Assembly: GCF_900114285.1 (NCBI RefSeq)
Contig: NZ_FOSN01000014.1
Coordinates: 36,842-100,841, forward strand
Origin: Methylocapsa palsarum
GTDB taxonomy: Bacteria; Pseudomonadota; Alphaproteobacteria; Rhizobiales; Beijerinckiaceae
Reading direction: 5' to 3'
DNA: 64,000 nt
The notes under the pieces: generated by a model
Seen by the model: only the letters and a program-made list of their open reading frames with translations
Databases searched by the model: none
Told to the model about the DNA's origin: nothing
Part shown: piece after piece, positions 43,060 to 52,916 of the stretch
Layout: each line of letters starts with the position of its first letter
How positions within the stretch are numbered: the first letter of the stretch is position 1
Position numbers and translations under genes: made by a program

Positions 43060-44508
43060 ATGGGACGCGTCGGCGCAGGCGCCTCTGTCCTTCAGGGCTT
43101 GGCCTGCCTGCCGGTTTTTTATGCGCTTCGCGACAAACGCGTGCTTGTGGCAGGCGGTTCGAACGCCGCGGCGTGGAAGGCCGAGCTTTGCCATGGAGCG
43201 GGCGCGGAGGTCGCCGTTTTCGCCGAGGATCCTTGTCCGGCGCTCGCGGCGCTCGCGCTGGGATCGCCCCGGATCAGCCTCAATCGGCGCCGGTTCGAGG
43301 CGGGCGATTTTGCCGGAATGGCGCTTGCGATCGCGGCTTTGCCCGACCCCGTCGATGCGAGGGATTTTATCAAAAGCGCCCGCGCCGCCGGAGTTCCCGC
43401 CAATATTGTCGATCAGCCTGGTCTGTCGGACTTCCAGTTCGGAGCGATTGTCGACCGTTCGCCTCTGGTGATCGGCGTCTCCACCGATGGAGCGTCGCCC
43501 ATCCTGGCTCAGACAATCCGTGGCCGTCTTGAAGCGATGCTGCCGCACGACATCAAGCTTTGGGCGGGCGCCGCCGTTGCGTGGAGAGAGAAGCTTAAGG
43601 AACGCAATCTGCCGGCTGTCGCGCGCCGGCTTTTTTGGGAAGGATTTTGCGCCAGAGCGCTTGCGCCCCGGCAAACCAAGCCTGTGGACGATGATTTCGA
43701 GGCGTTGATCCTGGACACAAATCGCGGCGGAGCGCGCGAGACCGGGTCCGTGGCGCTCGTCGGCGCCGGACCCGGCGATCCCGATCTGCTGACCTTGAAG
43801 GCGCTGCGGTTCCTGCAGTCGGCGGATGTGATCCTTTATGATGATCTCGTGGCTCCGGGCGTTCTGGCTCTGGCGCGGCGGGAAGCCGAAAAAATCTCCG
43901 TCGGCAAGCGCGGCTACCGGCCCTCATGCCGGCAGGATCAAATCGTCGCGATGCTGATTGAACTCGCGTCAAACGGCAAGCGCGTGGTTCGCCTCAAGGG
44001 CGGCGATCCGATGGTTTTCGGTCGAGCCAATGAAGAAATTTCAGCTTTGCGGAGCGCGGGCGTTCCGGTCGAAATCGTCCCAGGCGTGACCGCCGCGCTT
44101 GGCGCCGCTGCTTCGCTTCAGGTTTCGCTCACGGAGCGGGACAAGGCGCGGCGCGTTCAATTCATCACGGCTCATGCGCACGATGGACGCTTGCCGGATG
44201 ATTTCGACTGGGGCGCGCTCTGCGATCCCCATGCGTCCAGCGTGGTCTATATGGGCGTCAAGATGCTGGGCGTTCTCTCCGAGCGCTTGCTGGAGCGCGG
44301 CATCGACCCGGCGACTCCGGCTCTGCTCGTCGAAAGAGCGACCTGGGCGGAAGAACGGCGCATTTTTGGAACCATCGCCACTCTTGCCGCCAAAGTGGCC
44401 GCGGTCGATCCCGCAGGTCCTTGCGTCGTCCTGATCGGGGCGGCCTTCGCCGCTTATGACGGCGAAGCGGCGCCGATCGACCATGGGGTGAAGCAGGCGG
44501 CGCTCTGA
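43060..44508 (+). CDS. cysG: Siroheme synthase (CysG: precorrin-2 dehydrogenase/ferrochelatase + uroporphyrinogen-III methyltransferase)
   Basis: A 482-aa fusion. The N-terminal domain (about 1-200) has ALRDKRVLVAGGSNAAAWKAELC, and the C-terminal SUMT domain (about 230-470) has VALVGAGPGDPDLLTLKALR and VRLKGGDPMVFGRANEE. It makes siroheme for sulfite/nitrite reductase. The NAD-binding motif AGGSNAAAWKA departs from the usual GGGxVAxRK, so dehydrogenase activity deserves caution. The start is uncertain: in-frame ATGs at 43036 and 43060 and a GTG at 42970. Confidence 0.88.
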   Translation: MGRVGAGASVLQGLACLPVFYALRDKRVLVAGGSNAAAWKAELCHGAGAEVAVFAEDPCPALAALALGSPRISLNRRRFEAGDFAGMALAIAALPDPVDARDFIKSARAAGVPANIVDQPGLSDFQFGAIVDRSPLVIGVSTDGASPILAQTIRGRLEAMLPHDIKLWAGAAVAWREKLKERNLPAVARRLFWEGFCARALAPRQTKPVDDDFEALILDTNRGGARETGSVALVGAGPGDPDLLTLKALRFLQSADVILYDDLVAPGVLALARREAEKISVGKRGYRPSCRQDQIVAMLIELASNGKRVVRLKGGDPMVFGRANEEISALRSAGVPVEIVPGVTAALGAAASLQVSLTERDKARRVQFITAHAHDGRLPDDFDWGALCDPHASSVVYMGVKMLGVLSERLLERGIDPATPALLVERATWAEERRIFGTIATLAAKVAAVDPAGPCVVLIGAAFAAYDGEAAPIDHGVKQAAL

Positions 44509-44583
44509 CGCCGGCGGAATAAATTTTGCGTCCGCCATCTTTTTGACGCTTCTGCGAATTCATATGAAGGTGACAATGGCCCT

Positions 44584-44624
44584 TTAGTTTGGTCTTGGTG
44601 TTTTGTTTAGTCTTGGCGTTTTGA
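44584..44624. repeat. Short imperfect tandem repeat upstream of TAXI gene
   Basis: The core GTCTTGG(T/C)GTTTTG occurs twice with an 18-bp period (44593-44606 and 44611-44624), each preceded by TTTAG. It lies in the short AT-rich leader before the TAXI-family gene. It could be a paired regulator site or slippage product. Confidence 0.45.
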
Positions 44625-44693
44625 ATATCCGTCCAATTTATTCACTTAATATTTTCGCTTAAACGTCATCGCGGCGATTGAGGAGTGAACGGG

Positions 44694-46034
44694 ATGCGCC
44701 GTCTTACACTTCTGGCTATCATCGGGAGCCTCGCCGCGATCGTGGCGGTGTCGGCAGGCGTTTATCTCTATCAGCGGCCGAGCGTGCTTCGCGTCGCGGT
44801 CATGCGGGACAGCGACGATCAGGCGATCCTGACGGCGGCGGCGCAGGAATTCGCTCAGCATCGCGAATCCGTGCGTCTCAAGGTGCTGGTGTTTGATACG
44901 CTGGCGGAGTGCGCCCGCGCATTTGAAGAAGACCGCGCGGACCTGGCGGTGGCGCGCAGCGACATCTCGATGCCGACGAGCGGGCAGACCGTCCTGATCA
45001 TGCATCGCAACGCCGTCTTCCTGTTCGCCCCGGCGCAAACGGGGATCCGCTCCATTGATGATTTGCGCGGCCGCAAGATAGGCGTGCTGCAGCGCGGCCA
45101 GGGCGATTCCACAGGAAATCAGAACCTGCTTGACGCCGCGCTTGCGCAATATGACGTCTCCTCGGCGTCGGTGAAACGGCAAAATCTGGCTCTCGAAGAA
45201 CTGCCGGGAGCGCTCAGGCGCAAGGAAGTCGACGCGATCCTCGCGGTCGAACCGCTGGGATCGGAAACTTTGACGCAGGCGGTCGCGGCCTTGTCTCAAG
45301 CCGGACGCGGTCAGCCGGCGTTCATTCCCATCACGGAAGCCCGGGCGATCGCCCAGCGAAAGTCAAATCTCGAATCAATCGAAATCGTACGCGGCGTTTT
45401 TGGCGGGGCTCAACCAAAGCCGGCGGCGACCTATGAGACGCTTGGCGTGTCGACCCGGCTGATCGCTCAGCACAGCCTCAACAATGAGACCGTCGGCGCG
45501 CTGACGGAGCTGCTCCTGTCGTCTCGGCCGACCCTCGCGTCCCGTGTTCCGCTGGCGAACCGTATCGAGGCGCCCGCGAGCGACAAGGGCGCGGCGTTGC
45601 CGGTTCACCCCGGCGTGCTGGCCTACCTGAACGACGAAGAGCAAACGATTTTCGAGAAATACGGCGACGTATTCTATATCGGCGCGATGGCGCTCAGTCT
45701 GCTTGGCACCGCGCTCGCCGCCATCGCGACAAGGTTCAGCCGCCGGCAAAGCGCCGACGTCGAGAAAATCCTTCAACGTTTGCTTGAAATCGTCAAAGCG
45801 GCGCGATGCGTCGAGCATGTCGACGCGCTGGACGAGATCGAGAAGGAAGCGGACGAGCTTCTGGCGCTGGCTCTCGCCGGCGACGCCGAGAAAGAGCTGA
45901 GCGTTTATCGTCTCACCGCGACAAACCTTGCTCTGAATCAGGTGCGCCACGCCATCGCCGAGAAGCGGCAGAGTTTTTCCGCAGCCGGAACGCGCGTCGC
46001 CGTTCCCTTCACGCCGCGGGTTGTGCGCGACTAG
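44694..46034 (+). CDS. TAXI-family TRAP transporter solute-binding protein, membrane-anchored
   Basis: A 446-aa protein: an N-terminal membrane segment (LLAIIGSLAAIVAVSAGVYL), then a periplasmic NMT1/TAXI-like domain (VAVMRDSDDQAILTAAAQEFAQ; IRSIDDLRGRKIGVLQ). A second membrane segment near residue 335 (FYIGAMALSLLGTALAAIATRF) leads to a cytoplasmic coiled tail. The two-helix topology suggests a sensor-like or tethered receptor rather than a free binding protein. ATG 44694 has GAGGAG 8 bp upstream. No TRAP permease is next to it. Confidence 0.8.
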   Translation: MRRLTLLAIIGSLAAIVAVSAGVYLYQRPSVLRVAVMRDSDDQAILTAAAQEFAQHRESVRLKVLVFDTLAECARAFEEDRADLAVARSDISMPTSGQTVLIMHRNAVFLFAPAQTGIRSIDDLRGRKIGVLQRGQGDSTGNQNLLDAALAQYDVSSASVKRQNLALEELPGALRRKEVDAILAVEPLGSETLTQAVAALSQAGRGQPAFIPITEARAIAQRKSNLESIEIVRGVFGGAQPKPAATYETLGVSTRLIAQHSLNNETVGALTELLLSSRPTLASRVPLANRIEAPASDKGAALPVHPGVLAYLNDEEQTIFEKYGDVFYIGAMALSLLGTALAAIATRFSRRQSADVEKILQRLLEIVKAARCVEHVDALDEIEKEADELLALALAGDAEKELSVYRLTATNLALNQVRHAIAEKRQSFSAAGTRVAVPFTPRVVRD

Positions 46035-46366
46035 CCGCCATGCGGCCCCGAGTCCGCTCCCGCCCTCCAAGAGGCGCGGATCAAGGGAATTAAATCGGTT
46101 CCCAAATCGCCCTATCTGGTCTATAGGGTGCTGCAAATGCGAACACGGGGCGTCCGCGACGCATACCCAAAGCGCTAACTGGGCCCGGCTGGCGAACTCA
46201 GAATTTCCTGCGCGCAAGCGCTTGATTTGGTTCCGCGACGCCACGTTCTGAGATCCCGGTTCAATGAAATGTTGAGCGGCCTTGGCGCGGTGGGTTGTCC
46301 CCGGATCAGGACGCCGCCGGTTTTTTCGCTTGGGCTTGGGCAGATGACATCGGATATGGCGAACAC

Positions 46367-48187
46367 ATGCAACTGCGTAATATAGCGATTATTGCTCACG
46401 TCGATCACGGCAAGACCACGCTCGTCGATCGTTTGCTCCAGCAATCGGGCGCGTTCCGGGAGAACCAGCGCGTCGCCGAGCGGGTGATGGATTCGAACGA
46501 TCTCGAAAAAGAGCGCGGCATCACGATTATGGCGAAGGCGACGTCGATCGCCTGGAAAGAAACCCGTATCAATATTGTCGATACTCCGGGCCACGCCGAC
46601 TTCGGCGGCGAAGTAGAGCGCATCCTGTCGATGGTCGATGGCGCGATCGTCCTCGTCGACGCTTCGGAAGGCCCGATGCCGCAGACGAAATTCGTCGTGG
46701 GGAAGGCGCTGAAAATCGGATTGCGTCCGATCGTCGCCGTCAACAAGGTAGACAAGCCGGACGCGCGGATCACAGAGGTCGTGAATGAGGTTTTCGACCT
46801 CTTCGCCGCCCTCGACGCGAGCGACGAACAACTCGATTTTCCAATTCTTTATGGTTCGGCGAAGCAGGGCTGGATGGCCGACAGTCCGGACGGGCCGAAG
46901 GACGGGATGGGGCCGCTCTTCGATCTTGTCCTGAAACATGTCCCGCCGCCCCAGGTCGAGGAAGGCGGCTTCCGCATGCTCGGAACGTTGCTCGAGGCCA
47001 ATCCTTATCTTGGCCGGCTGATCACGGGCCGGGTGTTTGCGGGCAGCATCAAGCCGAACCAGGCGGTCAAGGTTCTCGACCGAAAGGGCAATGTCGTCGA
47101 ACAGGGCCGAGTATCCAAAATTCTGGCGTTCCGCGGCATTGACCGCACGCCGATCGACGAGGCGGAAGCGGGCGACATCGTCGCCATCGCCGGCCTGGAA
47201 AAGTTCAACGTGGCCGACACCCTATGCGCGCCGGAGGTGGTCGAGCCATTGCAAGCGCAACCGATAGATCCCCCGACATTGTCGATGACGTTTCTCGTGA
47301 ATGACTCGCCGCTTGCGGGAACGGAAGGCGACAAAGTCACCAGCCGGGTGATCCGGGACCGGCTGTACAAGGAGGCGCAAGGCAACGTCGCGCTCAAAAT
47401 CGAGGAATCGGCCGGGTCCGACTCCTACATCGTCTCCGGCCGCGGCGAACTGCAACTGGCGATCCTGATCGAGACCATGCGCCGCGAGGGATTCGAGCTT
47501 GGCGTTTCGAGGCCGAAGGTCGTTTTCCAGAAAAGCGAAGACGGCAAGCAGATGCTCGAGCCGATCGAGGAAGTCGTGATCGACGTCGACGAGGAGCATT
47601 CGGGCGTCGTCGTCCAGAAAATGGCCGAACGGAAGGCCGAGATGATCGAGATGCGTCCATCGGGTGGGAACCGGCTCCGGCTGGTCTTCCACGCCCCCAC
47701 GAGGGGGCTGATCGGTTATCAGGGTGAACTTTTGACCGACACGCGCGGCACGGCGATCATGAACCGCCTCTTCCACGAATACGCTCCCTGGAAGGGCGAG
47801 ATCGCCGGACGCCGCAACGGAGTCCTCATTTCGAACGACAATGGCGAATCCGTCGCTTACGCGATGTGGAAGCTCGAAGATCGCGGCCCGATGATGATCG
47901 AGCCCGGCTGGAAAGTGTACCGTGGCATGATCGTCGGCGAGCACACGCGCGAAAACGATCTTGAGATCAACGTCCTGAAAGGCAAGCAACTGACCAATAT
48001 CCGCGCCGCCGGCAAGGACGAGGCGGTGCGGCTGACCCCGCCGATCCGGATGACGCTCGAAAGGGCGCTCGCCTATATCGAGGACGATGAACTCGTCGAG
48101 GTCACGCCGAAGTCGATCCGCCTGCGGAAAACCTATCTCGATCCGAACGAACGCAAACGCGTGTTCCGGGCCAAGGAAAGCGCCTGA
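46367..48187 (+). CDS. typA: Translational GTPase TypA/BipA
   Basis: A 606-aa ribosome-associated GTPase involved in stress and cold response and 50S assembly. Motifs are [20 protein letters not shown] (residues 8-27), [18 protein letters not shown] and [12 protein letters not shown]. The length is normal from the ATG at 46367 (MQLRNI); the open frame upstream to 46295 is not conserved in character. Confidence 0.95.
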   Translation: MQLRNIAIIAHVDHGKTTLVDRLLQQSGAFRENQRVAERVMDSNDLEKERGITIMAKATSIAWKETRINIVDTPGHADFGGEVERILSMVDGAIVLVDASEGPMPQTKFVVGKALKIGLRPIVAVNKVDKPDARITEVVNEVFDLFAALDASDEQLDFPILYGSAKQGWMADSPDGPKDGMGPLFDLVLKHVPPPQVEEGGFRMLGTLLEANPYLGRLITGRVFAGSIKPNQAVKVLDRKGNVVEQGRVSKILAFRGIDRTPIDEAEAGDIVAIAGLEKFNVADTLCAPEVVEPLQAQPIDPPTLSMTFLVNDSPLAGTEGDKVTSRVIRDRLYKEAQGNVALKIEESAGSDSYIVSGRGELQLAILIETMRREGFELGVSRPKVVFQKSEDGKQMLEPIEEVVIDVDEEHSGVVVQKMAERKAEMIEMRPSGGNRLRLVFHAPTRGLIGYQGELLTDTRGTAIMNRLFHEYAPWKGEIAGRRNGVLISNDNGESVAYAMWKLEDRGPMMIEPGWKVYRGMIVGEHTRENDLEINVLKGKQLTNIRAAGKDEAVRLTPPIRMTLERALAYIEDDELVEVTPKSIRLRKTYLDPNERKRVFRAKESA

Positions 48188-48260
48188 GCGGCGTCTTTCC
48201 GATTCGAATGTTTGACGCGGCGCCGGGTGCGGCGCTGCGGCTGTTTGTCTGGGCGTCTGA

Positions 48261-48809
48261 TCAACTGTCTTCCACAGCCTTGGCGGCGTCATCGAGCGTC
48301 GATGCGATAGCGGCCACCTGATCCGCGTTCAGCGGACCGCGGGAAAGCCGGATGCGGAGAGCCATCTTGAGGTTCTCCATCGCGCGCACGATTTGCGGCG
48401 CTGGGCCGCCGCCATGGCGCTCATTGATCTCGGCGATGCGGCCGAAAATGGTATCGACCAGGCCTCGATTTTGATCCAGCGCGGCTTCGCCTTCTGGCGT
48501 AATCGCGAACAGTTTGCGGGGGCCGTCGGCCTCCTGCACACGGATCTGGCCAAGTTCCTCCAGCAAAGTCAGGGTCGGATAGACGACGCCCGGACTGGGC
48601 GAATAGGCTCCCGCAAGCCGGTCTTCGATCGCCTTGATGATTTCGTAGCCGTGCGATGGCTTATCGCTGATTAGCTTCAAAACCACAAAACGAAGGTCGC
48701 CCTGGGCGAACATGCGCCCGCCAAAACCTCGATGGCGGCGCATGAACGGGCCGGATCCCGACGAGCGATCGCTGTGGGCGCAAAAATGCGAATGGTGATG
48801 GTGTCTCAA
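48261..48809 (-). CDS. PadR-family regulator with His-rich N-terminus (YqjI-like)
   Basis: A 182-aa PadR winged-helix regulator: FVVLKLISDKPSHGYEIIKAIEDRL and SPSPGVVYPTLTLLEELGQI define the domain (about 40-115), with a C-terminal dimerisation helix. The first 30 residues (MRHHHHSHFCAHSD, then Arg/Gly-rich) could bind metal, as in the E. coli nickel/iron-responsive regulator YqjI. A large inverted repeat directly upstream suggests autoregulation. A ferric reductase, the usual YqjI partner, is not adjacent. Confidence 0.85.
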   Translation of the reverse strand: MRHHHHSHFCAHSDRSSGSGPFMRRHRGFGGRMFAQGDLRFVVLKLISDKPSHGYEIIKAIEDRLAGAYSPSPGVVYPTLTLLEELGQIRVQEADGPRKLFAITPEGEAALDQNRGLVDTIFGRIAEINERHGGGPAPQIVRAMENLKMALRIRLSRGPLNADQVAAIASTLDDAAKAVEDS

Positions 48810-48844
48810 TTTTTTCTCCAGTTTTTCGCTTACCCTTCGTAAGC

Positions 48845-48879
48845 AATTCGATATAACTAAAACTAAGCTATATCGAAAT
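48845..48879. promoter_or_regulatory. Inverted-repeat operator upstream of the PadR gene
   Basis: Left arm AATTCGATATAACT and right arm AGCTATATCGAAAT match at 12 of 14 positions around a 7-bp centre. Located 36-70 bp before the PadR start, it fits an autoregulatory PadR/YqjI-type site with its ATATC/GATAT arms. A 6-bp hairpin (GCTTAC...GTAAGC, 48828-48844) lies next to it. Confidence 0.6.
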
Positions 48880-49056
48880 ACGGACTTTGCAACCCTTTTC
48901 TCGGGAAATTTTCAAAGCCTGGAAAAAACGGCGGCCCTCTGTGCGAACCCGCCTCAATTGCGTCAGAAAGTTTTCGACCGTGACTTTGCTGCAATATCGC
49001 CGGTCAGGATCCTTCGCTAAGGTCGGCTCTCCGCGCCTCTTACGAATGATGTACCC

Positions 49057-49827
49057 ATGTCACAGATCAATCGCCGTATGCTCATTAGCGGCGCCTCCGC
49101 CACAGCGGCTTTCGGGCTTGCTGGGTGCGTAGGGTCGCAAACTCCCGATATTCAAGCCGCCGCTGTCGCTCCTCCTCCGCCGCCTTCGCCCTCCACTCCC
49201 GTTTCGGCGGCGGCCTCGGGCGGCTCCCAGCCGGACTATTCCGTGGCTTACGGCCCGATGCCGGGCGAGAAATTTCCGCTTCCAGCGGTGAAACTGTCGG
49301 AAATCGACCCGGCCTTCCTGCGGAAGCAGGTGGACTACCAGACCAAAGAACCGCCGGGCACGATCGTGATCGACACCGCCCAGCACTACCTCTACCACGT
49401 CGAAGACGGCGGCAAGGCGACCCGCTATGGCGTCGGCGTCGGCCGGGAAGGCTTCATCTGGACGGGCGAGGCCACGATCAAGAAAAAGCAGGAATGGCCC
49501 GATTGGTATCCGCCGAAGGAAATGCTCGAGCGCAGGCCTGAACTCAGAAAGCAAATGGCCCAGTTGCAGAGCGGCACCGGGATGGCGGGCGGTCTTGGCA
49601 ATCCGATCGGCGCGCGCGGCATGTATCTCTGGCAGGGCGACGTCGACACCTATTTCCGCATTCACGGAACCAACGAGCCGTCATCGATTGGCAAGAGCGT
49701 TTCTTCGGGGTGTATCCGGATGATCAATCAGGATGTGATTGATCTCTACAGCAAAACCCCTCCCGGAACGCGGGTTATCGTGCAGGGAACCGCTCCTGTT
49801 CTGCAAGCCAAGTTGGCGCGAAGCTGA
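49057..49827 (+). CDS. L,D-transpeptidase (YkuD) lipoprotein
   Basis: A 256-aa cell-wall enzyme. The N-terminus has twin arginines (INRRMLISG) and a lipobox LAGC (Cys24), followed by a Pro/Ala-rich linker. The YkuD domain (about 103-250) ends with the catalytic HGTNEPSSIGKSVSSGCIRM (His, Cys). It would form 3-3 peptidoglycan cross-links or attach proteins to the wall. Monocistronic, converging on mutM. Confidence 0.92.
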   Translation: MSQINRRMLISGASATAAFGLAGCVGSQTPDIQAAAVAPPPPPSPSTPVSAAASGGSQPDYSVAYGPMPGEKFPLPAVKLSEIDPAFLRKQVDYQTKEPPGTIVIDTAQHYLYHVEDGGKATRYGVGVGREGFIWTGEATIKKKQEWPDWYPPKEMLERRPELRKQMAQLQSGTGMAGGLGNPIGARGMYLWQGDVDTYFRIHGTNEPSSIGKSVSSGCIRMINQDVIDLYSKTPPGTRVIVQGTAPVLQAKLARS

Positions 49828-49881
49828 CCGGCTTCTCGCCAGTTCAGGTCTGAAGCGTAAACACGCGGAGCCTTCACAGCC

Positions 49882-50757
49882 TCATCGCTGGCAAGCTCCG
49901 CAAAAAAAGCTGGCGCGGCCGGATTGCACGATTCTCTGCACGGCGCCAGCGCATCCAGGCCGCAGGCAAGCTTGTCCGGCCCGGTCGTAGACGCGAAAGC
50001 TGTGCTGGAAATAGCCAAGCGTCCCATCGGTCCGGCGGTGGTCTTTCAGCGACGAACCGCCGGCCGCGACGGCTTCTTCAAGAACTTCGCGGATTGATTG
50101 CGCAAGGAGGTCGGCGCGATCGGTGGGAGATCCGTCCTTTCGGGCAAGGCTGCCGGCGGCGCGTCGGGGTGAAAGGCCGGCGCGATGGAGGGCTTCACTG
50201 ACGTAAATGTTGCCAAGTCCGGCGATCAGCCTCTGATCCAGAAGCGCGGCCTTCAGCGAGGTCGTCCTGCCCTTCAGCAGGGCCGCGAGAGCGCCGCCAA
50301 TCAATTGATCGCTGAGCGGTTCGATCCCGACATGACTGAACAAGGGATGCGAGGACAGCCCGGCGGCTGGAATCAGGGTCATGAAGCCGAACCGGCGCGG
50401 ATCATTATAGATGACGCGCGCGCCGTTGGAGAGTTTGAAGACGACGTGGTCATGGGCCGGATTGGAAGCGGCTGCACGATAATAGGCGCCGAGCGACTGA
50501 GTTTCGTCCTCGATGCGAAACGATCCCGACATGCCAAGATGCATCACAAGGGTCTGCTGATCGTCGAGATCGGCCAGAAGATATTTCGCCCTCCGCCGCA
50601 GCGCCTCGATGCTCCGTCCGACCAGACGCGTGGCGAACTGATCGGGAAAAGGAAACCGGAGGTCCGCACGACGCAACTCGACGCCGATCAGGCGCGCCCC
50701 GGCCATCGCCGGTTCCAGGCCCAGGCGGACAGTCTCGACTTCCGGCAATTCCGGCAC
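49882..50757 (-). CDS. mutM: Formamidopyrimidine-DNA glycosylase
   Basis: Fpg (291 aa) removes 8-oxoguanine and FapyG. The N-terminal [18 protein letters not shown] gives the catalytic Pro2-Glu3. The helix-two-turn-helix region has [20 protein letters not shown], and the C-terminal zinc finger (CLRPGC...FCGAC) is intact. Length is normal. Confidence 0.96.
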   Translation of the reverse strand: MPELPEVETVRLGLEPAMAGARLIGVELRRADLRFPFPDQFATRLVGRSIEALRRRAKYLLADLDDQQTLVMHLGMSGSFRIEDETQSLGAYYRAAASNPAHDHVVFKLSNGARVIYNDPRRFGFMTLIPAAGLSSHPLFSHVGIEPLSDQLIGGALAALLKGRTTSLKAALLDQRLIAGLGNIYVSEALHRAGLSPRRAAGSLARKDGSPTDRADLLAQSIREVLEEAVAAGGSSLKDHRRTDGTLGYFQHSFRVYDRAGQACLRPGCAGAVQRIVQSGRASFFCGACQR

Positions 50758-50931
50758 TTTTCAATTCCTTAATCGTTGCAGGCCAAATTTCCCAAGGCGA
50801 GGATGTTCCTGTAAAGGTCGCCGAAGGTTGGTTGCGCAGGACAGCGTCAAGTCATTTCCCCGCCGCGTTCAAGCGTTTTATCGCGAGAATATTCCAAGTC
50901 AGCGGCGGCCGGGTCAGAGGTATCTGCGCTC

Positions 50932-52080
50932 ATGTGGGGGCAAATTTTTTCGGTCGCCGGAGCGGTGTGGTGGGTCATCGCGATCGCGCTGTTCGGGCTT
51001 AGCCTTGGCGGCGCACTCCTGCAGCCGGTCGTGCAAAGGCGGCGCCCGAAGCGGCTTGACCGCCCGGCGATTTCCGCGATCGTTCCCGTCAAGTGCCTCG
51101 ATCCAGGGTTCAAGACCACGCAGACTTCAATATTCCTTCAAGATTACCCTGACTACGAGATCCTCGTCAGCGCGGCGGAACGGCAGTCCCCGGCGCTAGA
51201 CGTGGCGCGGGAGGTTGCGGCGGCGTTTCCGGCGCGGGTCTGCCGGTTTCTTTGCTCCGAGGGGAACGGCGCGGTCAGCCCGAAACTGAATACCCTCGCC
51301 GCTCCGCTGGCCGCGGCGAGGAATGACTTCGTTTTCACCAAGGATTCAAACATAACGCTCGCTCCCGACGCGATGGCGGTCTTCATGCAGAACTTCGCCG
51401 GGAACGTCGGACTTGTGGTCGCTGTCCCGGTGGCGGTCAGGCCGGAGACGTTCGCCGGCCGGATCGAAGCGTGCCTCATCAATGGACACGCGCGGCTGTT
51501 GCTCACGGCTTCCGCACTCGGTCTTGGGTTCGGGGTTGGCAAAACAATGCTGTTCCGGCGAAGCGATCTCGCCGCCGCCGGAGGCGTCGAAGCCATCAGT
51601 CATTCGCTCGCGGAAGATACCGCGCTGTCTCAGAGCCTTGCGGCGCAGGGGCTGAAAACAGTCTTCGCTCATCGTACCGTTGGGCAGGAAATCGGCGCGC
51701 GCACGTTGCGCGAGATTTATGACCGTCAGGTGCGCTGGAGCGTCATCAGGCGGGCGAACGAGCGCTTCACCTATCCTCTGGAGCCTTTGAGCAGCGCTCT
51801 CCCGGCGGCGTTCGCTGGCGCGCTCGCGGCGCCCCTGGCGGGAGCGCCCGGAATTTCTGGCTTCCTTTTCACGTTTACCGGCTGGTTTTTCGCAGAGACG
51901 ACTTTGGCTTATTGCAAAGGGTGGGACGTTTCGCTTTTGTCGCCGCTGGCGTTTGTCGCCCGTGAAATCTTGAGCCTCGCCGCATGGCTTCGCGCCTGGA
52001 CGACCTACGATGTCGTTTGGGCGCAAGGCCGGTTTGACGCCCGCAAAGGCGTGCGCGCCGCCAGCCGGACGCAAGCTTAA
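50932..52080 (+). CDS. Glycosyltransferase family 21 (ceramide-glucosyltransferase/HpnI-like)
   Basis: A 382-aa membrane glycosyltransferase. One N-terminal helix precedes a GT-A domain with ISAIVPVKCLDPGFKTTQTSIFLQDYPDYEILV; FVFTKDSNITLAPDA stands at the usual nucleotide-sugar site, and DRQVRWSVIRR is the (Q/R)xxRW motif. C-terminal helices follow. Bacterial members are ceramide glucosyltransferases or the hopanoid-associated HpnI; the two cannot be separated here. It converges with a fatty-acid hydroxylase gene, which would suit a glycolipid pathway. Confidence 0.82.
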   Translation: MWGQIFSVAGAVWWVIAIALFGLSLGGALLQPVVQRRRPKRLDRPAISAIVPVKCLDPGFKTTQTSIFLQDYPDYEILVSAAERQSPALDVAREVAAAFPARVCRFLCSEGNGAVSPKLNTLAAPLAAARNDFVFTKDSNITLAPDAMAVFMQNFAGNVGLVVAVPVAVRPETFAGRIEACLINGHARLLLTASALGLGFGVGKTMLFRRSDLAAAGGVEAISHSLAEDTALSQSLAAQGLKTVFAHRTVGQEIGARTLREIYDRQVRWSVIRRANERFTYPLEPLSSALPAAFAGALAAPLAGAPGISGFLFTFTGWFFAETTLAYCKGWDVSLLSPLAFVAREILSLAAWLRAWTTYDVVWAQGRFDARKGVRAASRTQA

Positions 52081-52126
52081 AGCGGCGCCTCTTTCGTTCA
52101 AGGCCGGCGCGCGCGCTCGCGCCCCA

Positions 52127-52792
52127 TTATGGGGTCGTCCCGGCGCGGCGTTGCCGGAGGTGCTCGGTCTTGAACACGTAATCCCACCAAGGCGCGCTGA
52201 CCCCGAAGCCCCGCGTCGGATCGCGGAAATGATGCATCAGGTGGAGACGGCGCAACGTCGCTCCGAGGCGTGTTTTCGGTTCGGCGTGATGCACGTAATA
52301 ATGGACCATATCATAGACGATATAGCCGATCATGAATCCCATCAGCACCGGATAGCCGAGAGGGAAGCCGAACAACACCCGTGCGACGCCATAGGCGATC
52401 AGCATGATGGGGGCGCTGAGCAAAGCCGGCATCACGAGCCGCAGGGGATCATTTGGGTGCACATGATGGACGCCGTGAATCAGGAAATGGATTCGCGCGC
52501 CGAATTTTCCTGGAAATTCATAATGGAACAGATAGCGGTGCCCGAAATATTCGATCAGCGTCCAGATGAAATATCCGAGCAACGTCGCCGCAAGAAAGGC
52601 CATAACGCCGAAGTCGCGCAGACCGAGCGCCCCTAGCGCCACGACGCAGGGGACATAGAGAAAGAGCGGCGTCGACCAATGCACGCGCGATAATTTATCA
52701 AGCAGCGGATGATCGAAAAGGCGGGGCGAGGCCTGCAGCGCGTCCTGCTCCAGCGGGCGATCCGGACCGGTGTTTTCTGAGCTCGGCGTCAT
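52127..52792 (-). CDS. Fatty acid hydroxylase/sterol desaturase family protein
   Basis: A 221-aa membrane di-iron enzyme with the His motifs in order: HRYLFHYEFPGKFGARIHFLIHGVHHVHPNDP, then HYYVHHAEPK and LRRLHLMHHFRDP. It is similar in layout to fatty-acid 2-hydroxylases (Scs7/FAXDC type), which hydroxylate acyl chains of sphingolipids or hopanoid-associated lipids. Convergent neighbour of the GT21 gene (46-bp gap). Confidence 0.86.
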   Translation of the reverse strand: MTPSSENTGPDRPLEQDALQASPRLFDHPLLDKLSRVHWSTPLFLYVPCVVALGALGLRDFGVMAFLAATLLGYFIWTLIEYFGHRYLFHYEFPGKFGARIHFLIHGVHHVHPNDPLRLVMPALLSAPIMLIAYGVARVLFGFPLGYPVLMGFMIGYIVYDMVHYYVHHAEPKTRLGATLRRLHLMHHFRDPTRGFGVSAPWWDYVFKTEHLRQRRAGTTP

Positions 52793-52916
52793 GAAGCGCT
52801 CAATCCTGGATGGATGATTAGAACATCCTTAAAGCACTGTTGCGCCGGGCCAGCAACCATTCGACCGCCGCAGGTGTTTTTCCGCCCATAACGGACTCGC
52901 CTTGTAGAAAAGGCCT

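Noticed and set aside
48188..48260. Terminator between typA and the PadR gene
   Set aside because: A GC-rich inverted repeat (GGCGCC/GGCGC) is present but weak and without a T-tract on either strand.
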